The position numbers and the translations under genes are program-made. Of a DNA stretch of 6,272 nt, positions 1-6,044 are shown piece by piece. This stretch comes from Thermofilaceae archaeon (GTDB lineage: Archaea > Thermoproteota > Thermoprotei > Thermofilales > Thermofilaceae). The notes under the pieces were generated by a model. It saw nothing but the letters and a program-made list of their open reading frames with translations, was not told the DNA's origin and made no database searches. Within the stretch, counting starts at the first letter, position 1. Each line of letters begins with the position of its first letter. The stretch covers positions 1 through 6,272 of the forward strand of contig JALURH010000027.1 of the NCBI GenBank assembly GCA_027017025.1. Direction: 5' to 3'.

Positions 1-549
1 GCCCCCGAGCTGGCTCCACTACCTATACCCGACCCACCAACACCGGAGCTAGGTGTAGCACTGCCCCCAGGTGTTATTGGCCCTGACGGTAAACTTTATC
101 AGTATACTATGATTGATGCTGCCTGGGTAGCTGGTATAGCTAAGAATAGCGCCAACCCGGAGGCTGCATGGATTGTTCTCAGTTACCTATGTAGTCCAGA
201 GCACGACCTGGAGAGGGTTATGGCTCCAACAGATTATATGCCGGATACAGGGCACGACCCATATAGGTACTCGCATATATACTCACCAAGGTTCCTCTCA
301 CTTAAGCCACACTTTAAGATAATGACACAAGCTTACGAGGAGGCTGCTACCCACGGCTTCCCACTCCTCAAGATACCTGGTGCATATGAGTACCTTGAGA
401 AGCTAGCTACATATGTACACCAGTATCTCTCTGGTCAGATACCTGATGCCAAAGCAGCGTTAGATGAGCTTGCAGGTGAGTGGGATAAGATAACCGAGAA
501 GTTTGGAAGAGCGGCGCAGAAGGAGGCTTACCTCGGGATGTGGGGCTAG
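1..549 (+). CDS. ABC transporter sugar-binding protein, C-terminal part (5' end outside window)
   Basis: The frame is open from base 1 to the TAG at 547-549, giving 182 residues of a longer protein, so the ATG at 109 is internal and not the start. The pattern is that of the C-terminal lobe of family 1 extracellular solute-binding proteins (MalE-like). A proline-rich hinge segment comes first (residues 1-30, about ten prolines). It is followed by a region ending in the typical NPEAAW helix (residues 52-57), which leads into a 'LSYLCSPE' segment, and then by amphipathic helices ending in GMWG. Such proteins capture sugars or oligosaccharides outside the cell and deliver them to the permeases. 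The family and the two permeases directly downstream (11-base gap) support this role. The signal or lipoprotein anchor lies outside the window, and the ligand cannot be told from this part. Confidence 0.88.
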   Translation, partial: APELAPLPIPDPPTPELGVALPPGVIGPDGKLYQYTMIDAAWVAGIAKNSANPEAAWIVLSYLCSPEHDLERVMAPTDYMPDTGHDPYRYSHIYSPRFLSLKPHFKIMTQAYEEAATHGFPLLKIPGAYEYLEKLATYVHQYLSGQIPDAKAALDELAGEWDKITEKFGRAAQKEAYLGMWG

Positions 550-560
550 GTGTCTAAAAA

Positions 561-1421
561 TTGAGAATAAATAAAAACCTTTTTTTCATCCTACCAGTTA
601 TAGTAACACTACTGGTAGTTGTCGTATTCCCACTAATCTACAGTATCTATGTCAGCCTATATGACTATGACTTGAGGAAGACAACCATAGAGTTCCTGGG
701 GGCACAGAACTATATTGAAGCTCTACAGGATAAGAGGTTTATAGCTTCGCTTGTTAGGACAGCTGAGCTCGTAGCCATTAGCGTAGCTACACAATATATT
801 CTTGGGCTGATTCTAGCTTTAGTAATCTACTACCATGTGAGAAAGCTGAGGAACCTAGTTGTAGTAATACTGTCTATTCCACCTATGATTTCGCCAGTAG
901 TTGTCGGCTATATGGGTAGACTAATATTTCATCCCGGTGCAAGCCCAGTGAACTTTATACTAGAGTCCCTGGGGCTGCCCTTTAGACCGGTTTGGCATGC
1001 ATCTGCTCAAACCTCTCTATTAACAGTATTCCTCGTGGATACGTGGCAGTGGACACCTTTCATGATGCTTCTCCTACTATCCGGTCTTGTGGCGATACCA
1101 GAGGAGTACCTGGAGAGCGCACGTGTTGATGGCGCTAGTACCTGGCAGGAGATAAGGCACATAGTTCTACCTCTCCTGAAGACTATATCGATAGTAGCTA
1201 TACTTTTCCGCTCCCTAGATATACTGAGGATATTCGATATTGTATATATCCTAACATATGGGGGCCCAGGTACATCAACAGAGGTTGTATCGTTCTACGC
1301 GTATATCACTAGCTTCAATTACTGGAGAATAGGGTATGGTGCAGCTCTAAGCTGGATACTAACACTTATTCTCAGCGTGCTAGCAACTATTTACCTCAAG
1401 TTTATTGTGAAGTCGTTCTAG
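561..1421 (+). CDS. Sugar ABC transporter permease, MalF/UgpA-like
   Basis: This 286-residue integral membrane protein is the first permease of a CUT1-type carbohydrate importer. About six hydrophobic segments are visible, near residues 8-30, 67-90, 98-118, 152-178, 208-225 and 262-284. The cytoplasmic EAA loop, which contacts the ATPase, lies at about 180-205 and reads EEYLESARVDGAS followed by an I-LP motif. The conserved LTYGGPG-T stretch of the MalF branch is at 231-239. The length fits short UgpA-like permeases that lack the large MalF periplasmic insert. The start is TTG at 561: AGGTG at 548-552 gives a ribosome site 8 bases upstream, and no ATG lies between the previous stop and the first membrane helix. 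It forms an operon with the binding protein upstream and the second permease downstream. The substrate is unknown. Confidence 0.93.
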   Translation: MRINKNLFFILPVIVTLLVVVVFPLIYSIYVSLYDYDLRKTTIEFLGAQNYIEALQDKRFIASLVRTAELVAISVATQYILGLILALVIYYHVRKLRNLVVVILSIPPMISPVVVGYMGRLIFHPGASPVNFILESLGLPFRPVWHASAQTSLLTVFLVDTWQWTPFMMLLLLSGLVAIPEEYLESARVDGASTWQEIRHIVLPLLKTISIVAILFRSLDILRIFDIVYILTYGGPGTSTEVVSFYAYITSFNYWRIGYGAALSWILTLILSVLATIYLKFIVKSF

Positions 1422-1424
1422 AGG

Positions 1425-1432
1425 GGTGGAGG
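1425..1432 (+). promoter_or_regulatory. Ribosome binding site of the second permease
   Basis: GGTGGAGG lies in the 14-base gap after the first permease and complements the 3' end of archaeal 16S rRNA. GGTG stands 7 bases before the TTG at 1436, which supports that start over the later in-frame ATG at 1466. Confidence 0.7.
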
Positions 1433-1435
1433 AGA

Positions 1436-2257
1436 TTGGATCTAAAGAAAATATTTGTTAAAATTATGGCTACCCTGGTGATACTAGTAGCCGTCACTAT
1501 AACATTATTCCCCATCTACTGGATGATTCTAACCTCTATAGCCCCGGGGGAGGTAGTTATGACCTACCCCCCGAAGTTTGTACCAACATCGCTTACACTC
1601 GAGTGGTGGAGCTATACTCTTGAGTCAATAAGGGATCCATTAATAAATAGCTTAGTTATAGCTGGGTCTACGTCTGTTATCTCAACTATTCTCGGCTTCG
1701 TAGCTGGGTATGGATTCGCGAGGTTCAGGAGACCCGACGATAATATACTTTTCTGGATACTCTCCATAAGGTTTATGCCAGCTATAGTAGCTATAATCCC
1801 TTACTATCTTCTATTCAGCTCCCTGGGGCTACTAGACACCTACCCGGCGGTGATAATCCCCCACCTAGGTATAGGTATACCATTCGCTGTATGGCTACTT
1901 AGGGGAACTATAATAGCTATCCCCAAGGAGCTTGAAGAAGCAGCATTAGTCGATGGATGTACTAGGTGGCAGGCACTCTTCAGGATAGTATTCCCCCTAG
2001 CGTTACCGAGCTTCCTGGTAACACTATTATTTACCTTCATATGGTCCTGGAATGAGTTCATGTATGCATTAGTATTGACGGACGTTAGGGCGCGCGTATT
2101 AACTGTAGCTATAGCTGGTATGAGGGAGGCACACGGTTTAATGTGGGGAGCTGTCTCAGCTGCTGCCGTCGTAGCTACAGTCCCCACATTGACTATAGCA
2201 TTGGTACTTCAGAGACAGTTGGTCTCAGGATTAGCGTTCTATAGGACAAAGGGTTAA
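1436..2257 (+). CDS. Sugar ABC transporter permease, MalG/UgpE-like
   Basis: This 273-residue membrane protein is the second permease of the same importer and would pair with the MalF-like subunit. Visible landmarks are the N-terminal membrane segment leading into LFPIYWMILTS (24-34), further hydrophobic segments near 72-95, 105-130, 135-158, 190-215 and 238-260, and a textbook EAA loop at about 165-191 (EELEEAALVDG, then FPLALP). The WNEFMYALVLT motif is at 205-215, and the C-terminus ends QR-LVSGL-----KG, typical of MalG proteins. The TTG start at 1436 is chosen because a strong GGTGGAGG site precedes it and because it keeps a basic N-terminus ahead of the first helix. No ATP-binding subunit follows. 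A palindrome with a T-run comes next, so the operon appears to end here and the ATPase must be upstream or elsewhere. Confidence 0.94.
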   Translation: MDLKKIFVKIMATLVILVAVTITLFPIYWMILTSIAPGEVVMTYPPKFVPTSLTLEWWSYTLESIRDPLINSLVIAGSTSVISTILGFVAGYGFARFRRPDDNILFWILSIRFMPAIVAIIPYYLLFSSLGLLDTYPAVIIPHLGIGIPFAVWLLRGTIIAIPKELEEAALVDGCTRWQALFRIVFPLALPSFLVTLLFTFIWSWNEFMYALVLTDVRARVLTVAIAGMREAHGLMWGAVSAAAVVATVPTLTIALVLQRQLVSGLAFYRTKG

Positions 2258-2268
2258 CATAATTATTT

Positions 2269-2283
2269 AAACTGACAGTTTTT
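2269..2283 (+). terminator. Probable terminator of the transporter operon
   Basis: Twelve bases after the permease stop, AAACTG-A-CAGTTT forms a perfect 6-bp inverted repeat around one base (2269-2281), and its last T residues extend into TTTTT at 2279-2283. As RNA it could fold as a 5-bp stem with a 3-base loop. Archaeal termination depends mainly on the T tract, so the hairpin may be secondary or may instead be a protein site. The position between an operon end and a new promoter favours a terminator. Confidence 0.45.
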
Positions 2284-2330
2284 GTACCCGGTTTCGCTAA
2301 ATACTCAAGGATCTTTATTTATTGTATAGA

Positions 2331-2338
2331 TTTATAAG
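2331..2338 (+). promoter_or_regulatory. TATA box for vapBC
   Basis: TTTATAAG matches the crenarchaeal TATA consensus. With the usual 24-27 base spacing it places the transcript start near 2358-2361, about ten bases before the ATG at 2371. A second T/A-rich element (TCTTTATTTAT, 2312-2322) could serve as an alternative. No experimental start is known, so the exact site is inferred. Confidence 0.6.
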
Positions 2339-2370
2339 CTATATTATTGAGTCTATATTGGGTAGAATGT

Positions 2371-2610
2371 ATGGCTAGAATACAAGTCAACCTTAAGATT
2401 GAAGCTACATTGGTGCGAGAGGTTGAAAAACTTGTAGAGCAGGGGTATTTCCGCAATAAGACGGAAGCCTTTATGGAAGCATTAAGGCTTTTGGTTAGAT
2501 CGTATAAAGCTAAGGAGTTAATGGAGCAAATAGATAGTATTAGGGAGGGTACTGAGGGGTTACCGAGTGTAACAAAGATTATCGCTGAGATCCATGAGGA
2601 GGAGGATTAA
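2371..2610 (+). CDS. vapB: VapB-type ribbon-helix-helix antitoxin
   Basis: This 79-residue protein starts MARIQVNLKI, the short beta strand of a ribbon-helix-helix (CopG/MetJ-like) DNA-binding domain. A first helix follows at about 12-24, then the turn GYFRNKTEA (25-33) and a second helix to about residue 45. The acidic and mixed-charge tail (46-79, ending HEEED) is the part that usually wraps and inhibits the toxin. A TTG at 2347 in the same frame would add eight residues. ATG 2371 is preferred because it begins exactly at the ribbon strand and because the TATA box at 2331 puts transcription after 2347. It is followed two bases later by the PIN toxin, and its last codons double as that gene's ribosome site. 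Autoregulation of the cassette is expected from the family but not shown here. Confidence 0.85.
   Translation: MARIQVNLKIEATLVREVEKLVEQGYFRNKTEAFMEALRLLVRSYKAKELMEQIDSIREGTEGLPSVTKIIAEIHEEED
2596..2606 (+). promoter_or_regulatory. Ribosome binding site of vapC inside the vapB end
   Basis: GAGGAGGAGGA encodes the final Glu-Glu-Glu-Asp of the antitoxin and sits 6 bases before the TTG at 2613. It decides the toxin start and suggests coupled translation of antitoxin and toxin. Confidence 0.7.
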
Positions 2611-2612
2611 CG

Positions 2613-3086
2613 TTGGTTACTAGAAGAAGGATAGTTGTGGATTCTTCAGTAATCATAAAGTGGTTTAAGAGGGGAGAGGAATTTGAGGAGGAAGCCCTTA
2701 GGTTCAGAGACGATGTTCTCTCAGAAACAATTAGGCCTATAATCTCCGAATGGGTCTATCTTGAGGTTGTTAGAGGGCTCATAAAAGCTGGTTTCCCGAG
2801 AGGTAAAGTGATTCAAGCCTATAATACATTGAAGGAAATGAGCGACCTGGTTTTCATAGAGGTTTTGCCAGTTTCCAGCCTACTTGATGAGGCTAAAAAC
2901 CTAGAGATAGAATTAAAACTTTATGCATCTGATGCTGTGAACCTAGCTCCAGCTATAACCCTGTCGCTCAACATGCTGTCTGAAGATAAACATCTACATC
3001 GTAAATCTGTTAGAGAATTCGTGGAGAAGCGTGGATTAAGAATCTATAGGCTCAAAGATCTCTACCCAAGCGTAGGTATAGGATGA
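2613..3086 (+). CDS. vapC: VapC-type PIN-domain ribonuclease toxin
   Basis: This 157-residue protein is a PIN domain, a metal-dependent RNase fold. The acidic active-site residues are in the right order: Asp10 in VVDSSVIIKWF, Glu51 in WVYLEVVRGL, Asp107 in YASDAVNLAPA, and Asp125 in SEDKHLHR. VapC toxins cleave tRNA or rRNA and are held inactive by the adjacent VapB. The target of this one cannot be read from sequence. The TTG start has a strong purine-rich site 6 bases upstream, and starting later would lose the first strand and the first Asp. All four acidic residues are present and the frame is unbroken, so the toxin appears functional. A T7 tract (3101-3107) follows the stop. The cassette sits between a transporter operon and a decayed gene, a common setting for mobile toxin-antitoxin modules. 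Confidence 0.9.
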   Translation: MVTRRRIVVDSSVIIKWFKRGEEFEEEALRFRDDVLSETIRPIISEWVYLEVVRGLIKAGFPRGKVIQAYNTLKEMSDLVFIEVLPVSSLLDEAKNLEIELKLYASDAVNLAPAITLSLNMLSEDKHLHRKSVREFVEKRGLRIYRLKDLYPSVGIG

Positions 3087-3100
3087 AACATTAAATTATG

Positions 3101-3107
3101 TTTTTTT
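3101..3107 (+). terminator. T-tract terminator after vapC
   Basis: Seven consecutive T residues lie 15 bases after the vapC stop, without a convincing hairpin. This is the usual form of an archaeal termination signal. It separates the toxin gene from the promoter at 3152. Confidence 0.5.
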
Positions 3108-3151
3108 GTATTAGACTGTATCTTTAATGCTACGTAGGCTTATAGATGTTC

Positions 3152-3162
3152 TTGTATATATT
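3152..3162 (+). promoter_or_regulatory. TATA box before the broken gene
   Basis: TTGTATATATT is a good TATA element. Its centre lies about 26 bases before the ATG at 3183, so transcription would begin at or very near that ATG. This is the arrangement of a leaderless archaeal transcript. The promoter seems intact although the gene behind it is broken. Confidence 0.55.
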
Positions 3163-3169
3163 CTATCTG

Positions 3170-3181
3170 GGCTTCGAAGCC
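3170..3181. promoter_or_regulatory. Perfect 12-bp palindrome between TATA box and ATG
   Basis: GGCTTCGAAGCC reads the same on both strands. It fills the space between the TATA box and the ATG at 3183, where a bound repressor would block initiation. An operator is therefore the simplest reading. No second copy was noticed in the window, and the binding protein is unknown. Confidence 0.4.
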
Positions 3182-3182
3182 G

Positions 3183-3351
3183 ATGAGTAAGTGAGGCTAA
3201 TGAATCCCTAGATGAACCCCAATTACCTGAGGAGAGCAAAGCTCCCGCAGAGTGGTTGGGGAATAGAGCCGTAATAAACCCAACCATACCAGAAATAATC
3301 CACTATAGCTTGATACATGAAGACACGGTTAGGGAGAACGGTGAAACCTAG
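3183..3351 (+). pseudogene. N-terminal remnant of a leaderless gene, frameshifted and truncated
   Basis: The ATG at 3183 reads only Met-Ser-Lys-stop, but shifting by one base opens a protein-like frame at 3187-3351. It gives 54 residues containing EANESLDEPQLPEE, then PAEWLGNRAVINPTIPEII, then HYSLIHEDTVRENG, then a TAG. Amino-acid composition and codons (ATA, AGA, AGG, CTA) look like a genuine gene of this genome, and the frame has no start codon of its own before the conserved-looking part. A TATA box and a palindrome stand correctly before the ATG. The likely history is a full gene with a frameshift at its second or third codon and loss of everything after about residue 55. The V-NP---E pattern followed by a Gly-rich turn faintly recalls the N-terminus of ATP-type phosphoenolpyruvate carboxykinase. 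This is a guess from memory. A sequencing error could explain the frameshift but not the missing remainder. Confidence 0.5.
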
Positions 3352-3463
3352 TTGAAAATAAGGTAATGGGTTTGATAGGGAATTAACAAACACATCTCGT
3401 TTACCAAATAATGTAGGCATTTCAGATAAATAGCTTCCCCGCCATATTTCCACTGGTGCCTAG
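3352..3463. other. Non-coding stretch before the dehydrogenase gene
   Basis: This 112-base stretch has stops in all + frames and no convincing continuation of the remnant upstream. One frame is open at about 3361-3430 (GFDRELTNTS-like reading), but it has no start and no recognised motif. It may be debris of the same gene. Weak A/T-rich elements at 3400-3413 and 3424-3433 could act as a promoter for the downstream dehydrogenase, but neither is a clear TATA box. Confidence 0.35.
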
Positions 3464-4480
3464 ATGCGCCGCATTGCAATAGTTAATTCTAGGACATTCG
3501 GTGTAAGATTTCCAGACCTCATTGATAGACTCAAGGAATACGCTGAAGTTGAGAAAATATTTGTGGATAGGGGGTTGAGGGGTAAAGCCTTAGCTGAGAA
3601 ACTTAGGGGTATCCACTTTATAGTTGCGAGCGTAACACCCTACTACGATAGAGAGTTCTTCGAGAACAACAGTGATGTAGTGCTTATCGCTAGGCACGGT
3701 ATAGGGGTAGATAACGTAGACCTAGAGGCAGCTACGGAGCACGGAGTGCTTGTCACAAGGGTTCCGGGATACAGGGAGAGAGATGCCGTAGCTGAGTTAG
3801 CTGTAGCACTTGCATTATCAGCTGTTAGAATGGTTTGTAATGCTTCTAAGGCTGTTAGGGAGGGGAGGTGGGGAGATAGAAGCAGGATAGTGGGTTTCAA
3901 CATTAGGGGTAAGACTGTTGGTATCATAGGGCTTGGAAACATTGGTAGCCGGGTGGCAGAAATATTCTCTAGAGGATTTAATGCAAAAGTTCTCACATAC
4001 GACCCATATATATCACCCGAGAAGGCGAGAGAGCATGGAGCGGAGCTCGTTAGCCTAGAGGAGCTACTCAGGGAGAGCCATATTATAAGCCTACATGTAC
4101 CACTAACGCCTGAAACCTATCACATGATAGGTGATAAAGAGCTGCAGTTAATGAGGGATGGCGTCATAATAGTTAATACAGCTAGAGGCGAGCTAGTTGA
4201 TACAAACGCGTTAATAAAGGCGCTTAAAGCTGGTAAAGTTGGTTACGCAGTATTCGATGTTGTTGAGGGAGAGCCTATAGGTGCTGACCATCCACTACTT
4301 AAGTTTGAGAATGTTATAGTAACTCCACATATAGGGGCAAATACTATTGAGGGGCTTAGAGGCATGGATGAGAGCGTTGTTGAAGCAATACTAGATGTAA
4401 TTAATGGGAAAACCCCAGTGGGATTAGTTAATACTGAGGTCCTCGATAAAGGTACTAGAGCAGGGCTTTCTAAGAATTAG
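3464..4480 (+). CDS. D-2-hydroxyacid dehydrogenase (phosphoglycerate dehydrogenase/2-ketoacid reductase type)
   Basis: This 338-residue NAD-dependent enzyme interconverts a 2-keto acid and a D-2-hydroxy acid. Landmarks are RHGIGVDNVDL (78-87), the Rossmann motif GLGNIG (156-161), and Asp180 at the end of the second strand, which favours NAD over NADP. The catalytic set is Arg241 in NTARGELVD, Glu270 in VEGEP and His289 in TPHIGA. It ends soon after the catalytic domain and has no ACT or other regulatory domain, so it is shorter than regulated serine-pathway enzymes. It could be 3-phosphoglycerate dehydrogenase of serine synthesis, a glyoxylate/hydroxypyruvate reductase, or a 2-ketogluconate-type reductase. 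The neighbouring gluconokinase-like gene makes the last worth considering, but motifs alone do not decide. The ATG at 3464 has GGTG at 3455-3458, five bases upstream. Its 3' end overlaps the convergent kinase gene by 11 bp. Confidence 0.92.
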   Translation: MRRIAIVNSRTFGVRFPDLIDRLKEYAEVEKIFVDRGLRGKALAEKLRGIHFIVASVTPYYDREFFENNSDVVLIARHGIGVDNVDLEAATEHGVLVTRVPGYRERDAVAELAVALALSAVRMVCNASKAVREGRWGDRSRIVGFNIRGKTVGIIGLGNIGSRVAEIFSRGFNAKVLTYDPYISPEKAREHGAELVSLEELLRESHIISLHVPLTPETYHMIGDKELQLMRDGVIIVNTARGELVDTNALIKALKAGKVGYAVFDVVEGEPIGADHPLLKFENVIVTPHIGANTIEGLRGMDESVVEAILDVINGKTPVGLVNTEVLDKGTRAGLSKN

Positions 4481-6011
4481 TTCCCATAACCCTCTCTACA
4501 AGCCTCTGGTGCTCCCCATATAGGGCTACTAAACTATTCATTAGCTTCTTAAAGTAGTTAAACAGCTCCCTATATACAGCAACATTTTTCTCCCCCGGAA
4601 CTACCCTATCACCCACCCTAACCATGTTGTCAATAGCTTCCCCAATATCCCTGTAGATGTCTAATGCGGTGTATGCTAGCACTGCGGATCCCAGGAGGGC
4701 AGCGTCCTCAGCCAATACTTTCCTAACTGATACCCCGGTAATATCAGCCAATATTTGGAGCCAAAGCCTCGACTTAGCTCCCCCACCAGTAACCCTTATT
4801 TCCTCTACGCTTAAACCATTTTCCTCCAATGCTTCCATTATGATAGCTAAGTTAAGCATCGTACCCTCCATTAACGCCCTTATAACGTGATGCCTAGTAT
4901 GCTCAAGAGTTAAACCAAAAAGCACCCCTTTAGCTAGGTTACCTAGGTTCGGGAACCGTTCACCAGACACATATGGGAGGAATATGAGCCCAGCTGACCC
5001 TGGGGGAGCCTTGCTAGCTTCTATATCCATTAGCGAGTAGGGGTTTGTTTCGAGGAGCTTAGCCTGGTTCTTCTCTACGTGCCCGAAGTTGTCTCTAAAC
5101 CAGCGCAGAACTATTCCAGCATTATTAACCGCCCCCCCGGGGAGCCAAGTGTGGGATAACAGGTAGTATGTTTGGAACCTCATCTCACTACTCTTATCAA
5201 CTACGGGTTTCTTCGAGGCTACTCTAAGCATAGCGCTTGTAGAGATATGTGAAGTACATATACCTTCCCTAAATCCCCCCTCTCCAATAGCTACGGATGC
5301 TCCATCAAATACTCCGGGGATAACGGGTATACTTTTATCAACACCCAGTAGGCTTGCTTTTTCCCGCGGAATATAGCTAATTATTTTATCGCTATCAACT
5401 AGTATGGGGAGTTTTTCTTCATCAATACCTGCTAGAGAAAGACTATATTCATCCCAGGTAAGACGTAGTGTATTAAGGAGCTGGGTTCCAGATGCCGTGC
5501 TCCTCTCGGCGTAATACCTGCCTAAGAGCCTATAGAGGATATAATCTTTAGCTCCCAGGAAGATAGCTGTTTTCTCAAATAGATCTGGCTTATACCTCCT
5601 AAGCCAGATAATTTTGGCAAGAGGGTAGATGAAGAGAGGGGGGCAACCAGTCCGCGAATATAGTTCACGTTTATCAATAGTATTCTTTATTTCCTCCGCA
5701 ACGCCTCTAGCCCTCGTATCGAGCCACGTTATTATACCGGAGAGGGGTTTACCGTACTCATCTAGGGGTAGTAGCCCGAAAAGGTATCCGGAGAGAGCTA
5801 AGGCATCTATTTTCCCACCATATTTCCTGACAGCATCCCTACTTACCTCTATGACGGCTCGGAATATTGTATCTGGATCATGTACAGCGGCTCCGGGCTC
5901 AGGTTTCTCAAGCTTAAGTTCTCTAAAAGATAGCCCGTGGAGATTTCCCCATTCATCAACTACTCCAGCTTTAACGTTTGTTGTGCCTATATCGACTACA
6001 AGTACCCCCAA
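4470..6011 (-). CDS. FGGY-family carbohydrate kinase, gluconokinase-like
   Basis: This 513-residue cytoplasmic enzyme transfers phosphate from ATP to a sugar or sugar acid. The FGGY_N domain covers about 1-245 and FGGY_C about 250-490. Visible motifs are the phosphate-binding DIGTTNVKAG (7-16), the substrate-contact WLDTRA (96-101), the catalytic-base Asp236 in PGVFDGA, GGAVNNAGIVLRW (292-304), and the nucleotide-site TGGGAKSRLW (408-417). The segments ELYSRTGCPP (116-125), the run around TWDEYSLSLAGI (185-196) and GGAVNNAGIVLRW resemble Bacillus-type FGGY gluconokinase more than xylulokinase or glycerol kinase. This comparison is from memory, so the substrate stays tentative. TTG is taken as the start because AGGTG lies 7 bases upstream and the phosphate motif begins at residue 7. 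It lies 33 bases after a regulator gene on the same strand and converges with the dehydrogenase gene. Confidence 0.92.
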   Translation of the reverse strand: MGVLVVDIGTTNVKAGVVDEWGNLHGLSFRELKLEKPEPGAAVHDPDTIFRAVIEVSRDAVRKYGGKIDALALSGYLFGLLPLDEYGKPLSGIITWLDTRARGVAEEIKNTIDKRELYSRTGCPPLFIYPLAKIIWLRRYKPDLFEKTAIFLGAKDYILYRLLGRYYAERSTASGTQLLNTLRLTWDEYSLSLAGIDEEKLPILVDSDKIISYIPREKASLLGVDKSIPVIPGVFDGASVAIGEGGFREGICTSHISTSAMLRVASKKPVVDKSSEMRFQTYYLLSHTWLPGGAVNNAGIVLRWFRDNFGHVEKNQAKLLETNPYSLMDIEASKAPPGSAGLIFLPYVSGERFPNLGNLAKGVLFGLTLEHTRHHVIRALMEGTMLNLAIIMEALEENGLSVEEIRVTGGGAKSRLWLQILADITGVSVRKVLAEDAALLGSAVLAYTALDIYRDIGEAIDNMVRVGDRVVPGEKNVAVYRELFNYFKKLMNSLVALYGEHQRLVERVMGTNS

Positions 6012-6018
6012 GTATACG

Positions 6019-6023
6019 CACCT
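6019..6023 (-). promoter_or_regulatory. Ribosome binding site of the kinase
   Basis: On the minus strand AGGTG stands 7 bases before the TTG at 6011, the ideal archaeal spacing. It supports a TTG start in a place with no nearby in-frame ATG. Confidence 0.6.
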
Positions 6024-6044
6024 AACTTAGCTACTTTCTTCACA

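Noticed and set aside
550..563. GTG at 550 as a start for the first permease
   Set aside because: It is out of frame with the permease and meets a stop after four codons.
1840..2187. Minus-strand open frame inside the second permease
   Set aside because: It is antisense to a clearly conserved permease, including its EAA loop, and has no family features of its own.
2347..2370. Upstream TTG start that would extend the antitoxin by eight residues
   Set aside because: It lies only about ten bases after the TATA box, before the expected transcript start, and would add residues ahead of the ribbon strand that normally begins such proteins.
3180..3230. Possible C/D box small RNA: GATGA at 3182, TAGATGA at 3209 and CTGA at 3227 with guide-like spacing
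   Set aside because: The C box is imperfect, the internal D' box would be ATGA, no terminal stem is visible, and no rRNA target was recognised for the spacers. The same bases fit a protein-like reading frame (Asp-Glu codons explain GATGAA).
3223..3453. 76-residue minus-strand open frame
   Set aside because: It lies opposite the more protein-like + strand remnant, has no ribosome site that I can see, and its aromatic-rich composition gives no recognisable domain.
3643..3996. Minus-strand open frame inside the dehydrogenase
   Set aside because: It is a shadow of the conserved Rossmann region on the other strand.
4657..4890. Plus-strand open frame inside the kinase
   Set aside because: It is antisense to the conserved nucleotide-binding region of the kinase, with no separate coding signal.
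5629..6030. Plus-strand 133-codon open frame opposite the kinase N-terminus
   Set aside because: Its composition is Ser/Pro-rich, as expected for an antisense shadow, and the minus-strand frame carries all the FGGY_N motifs.
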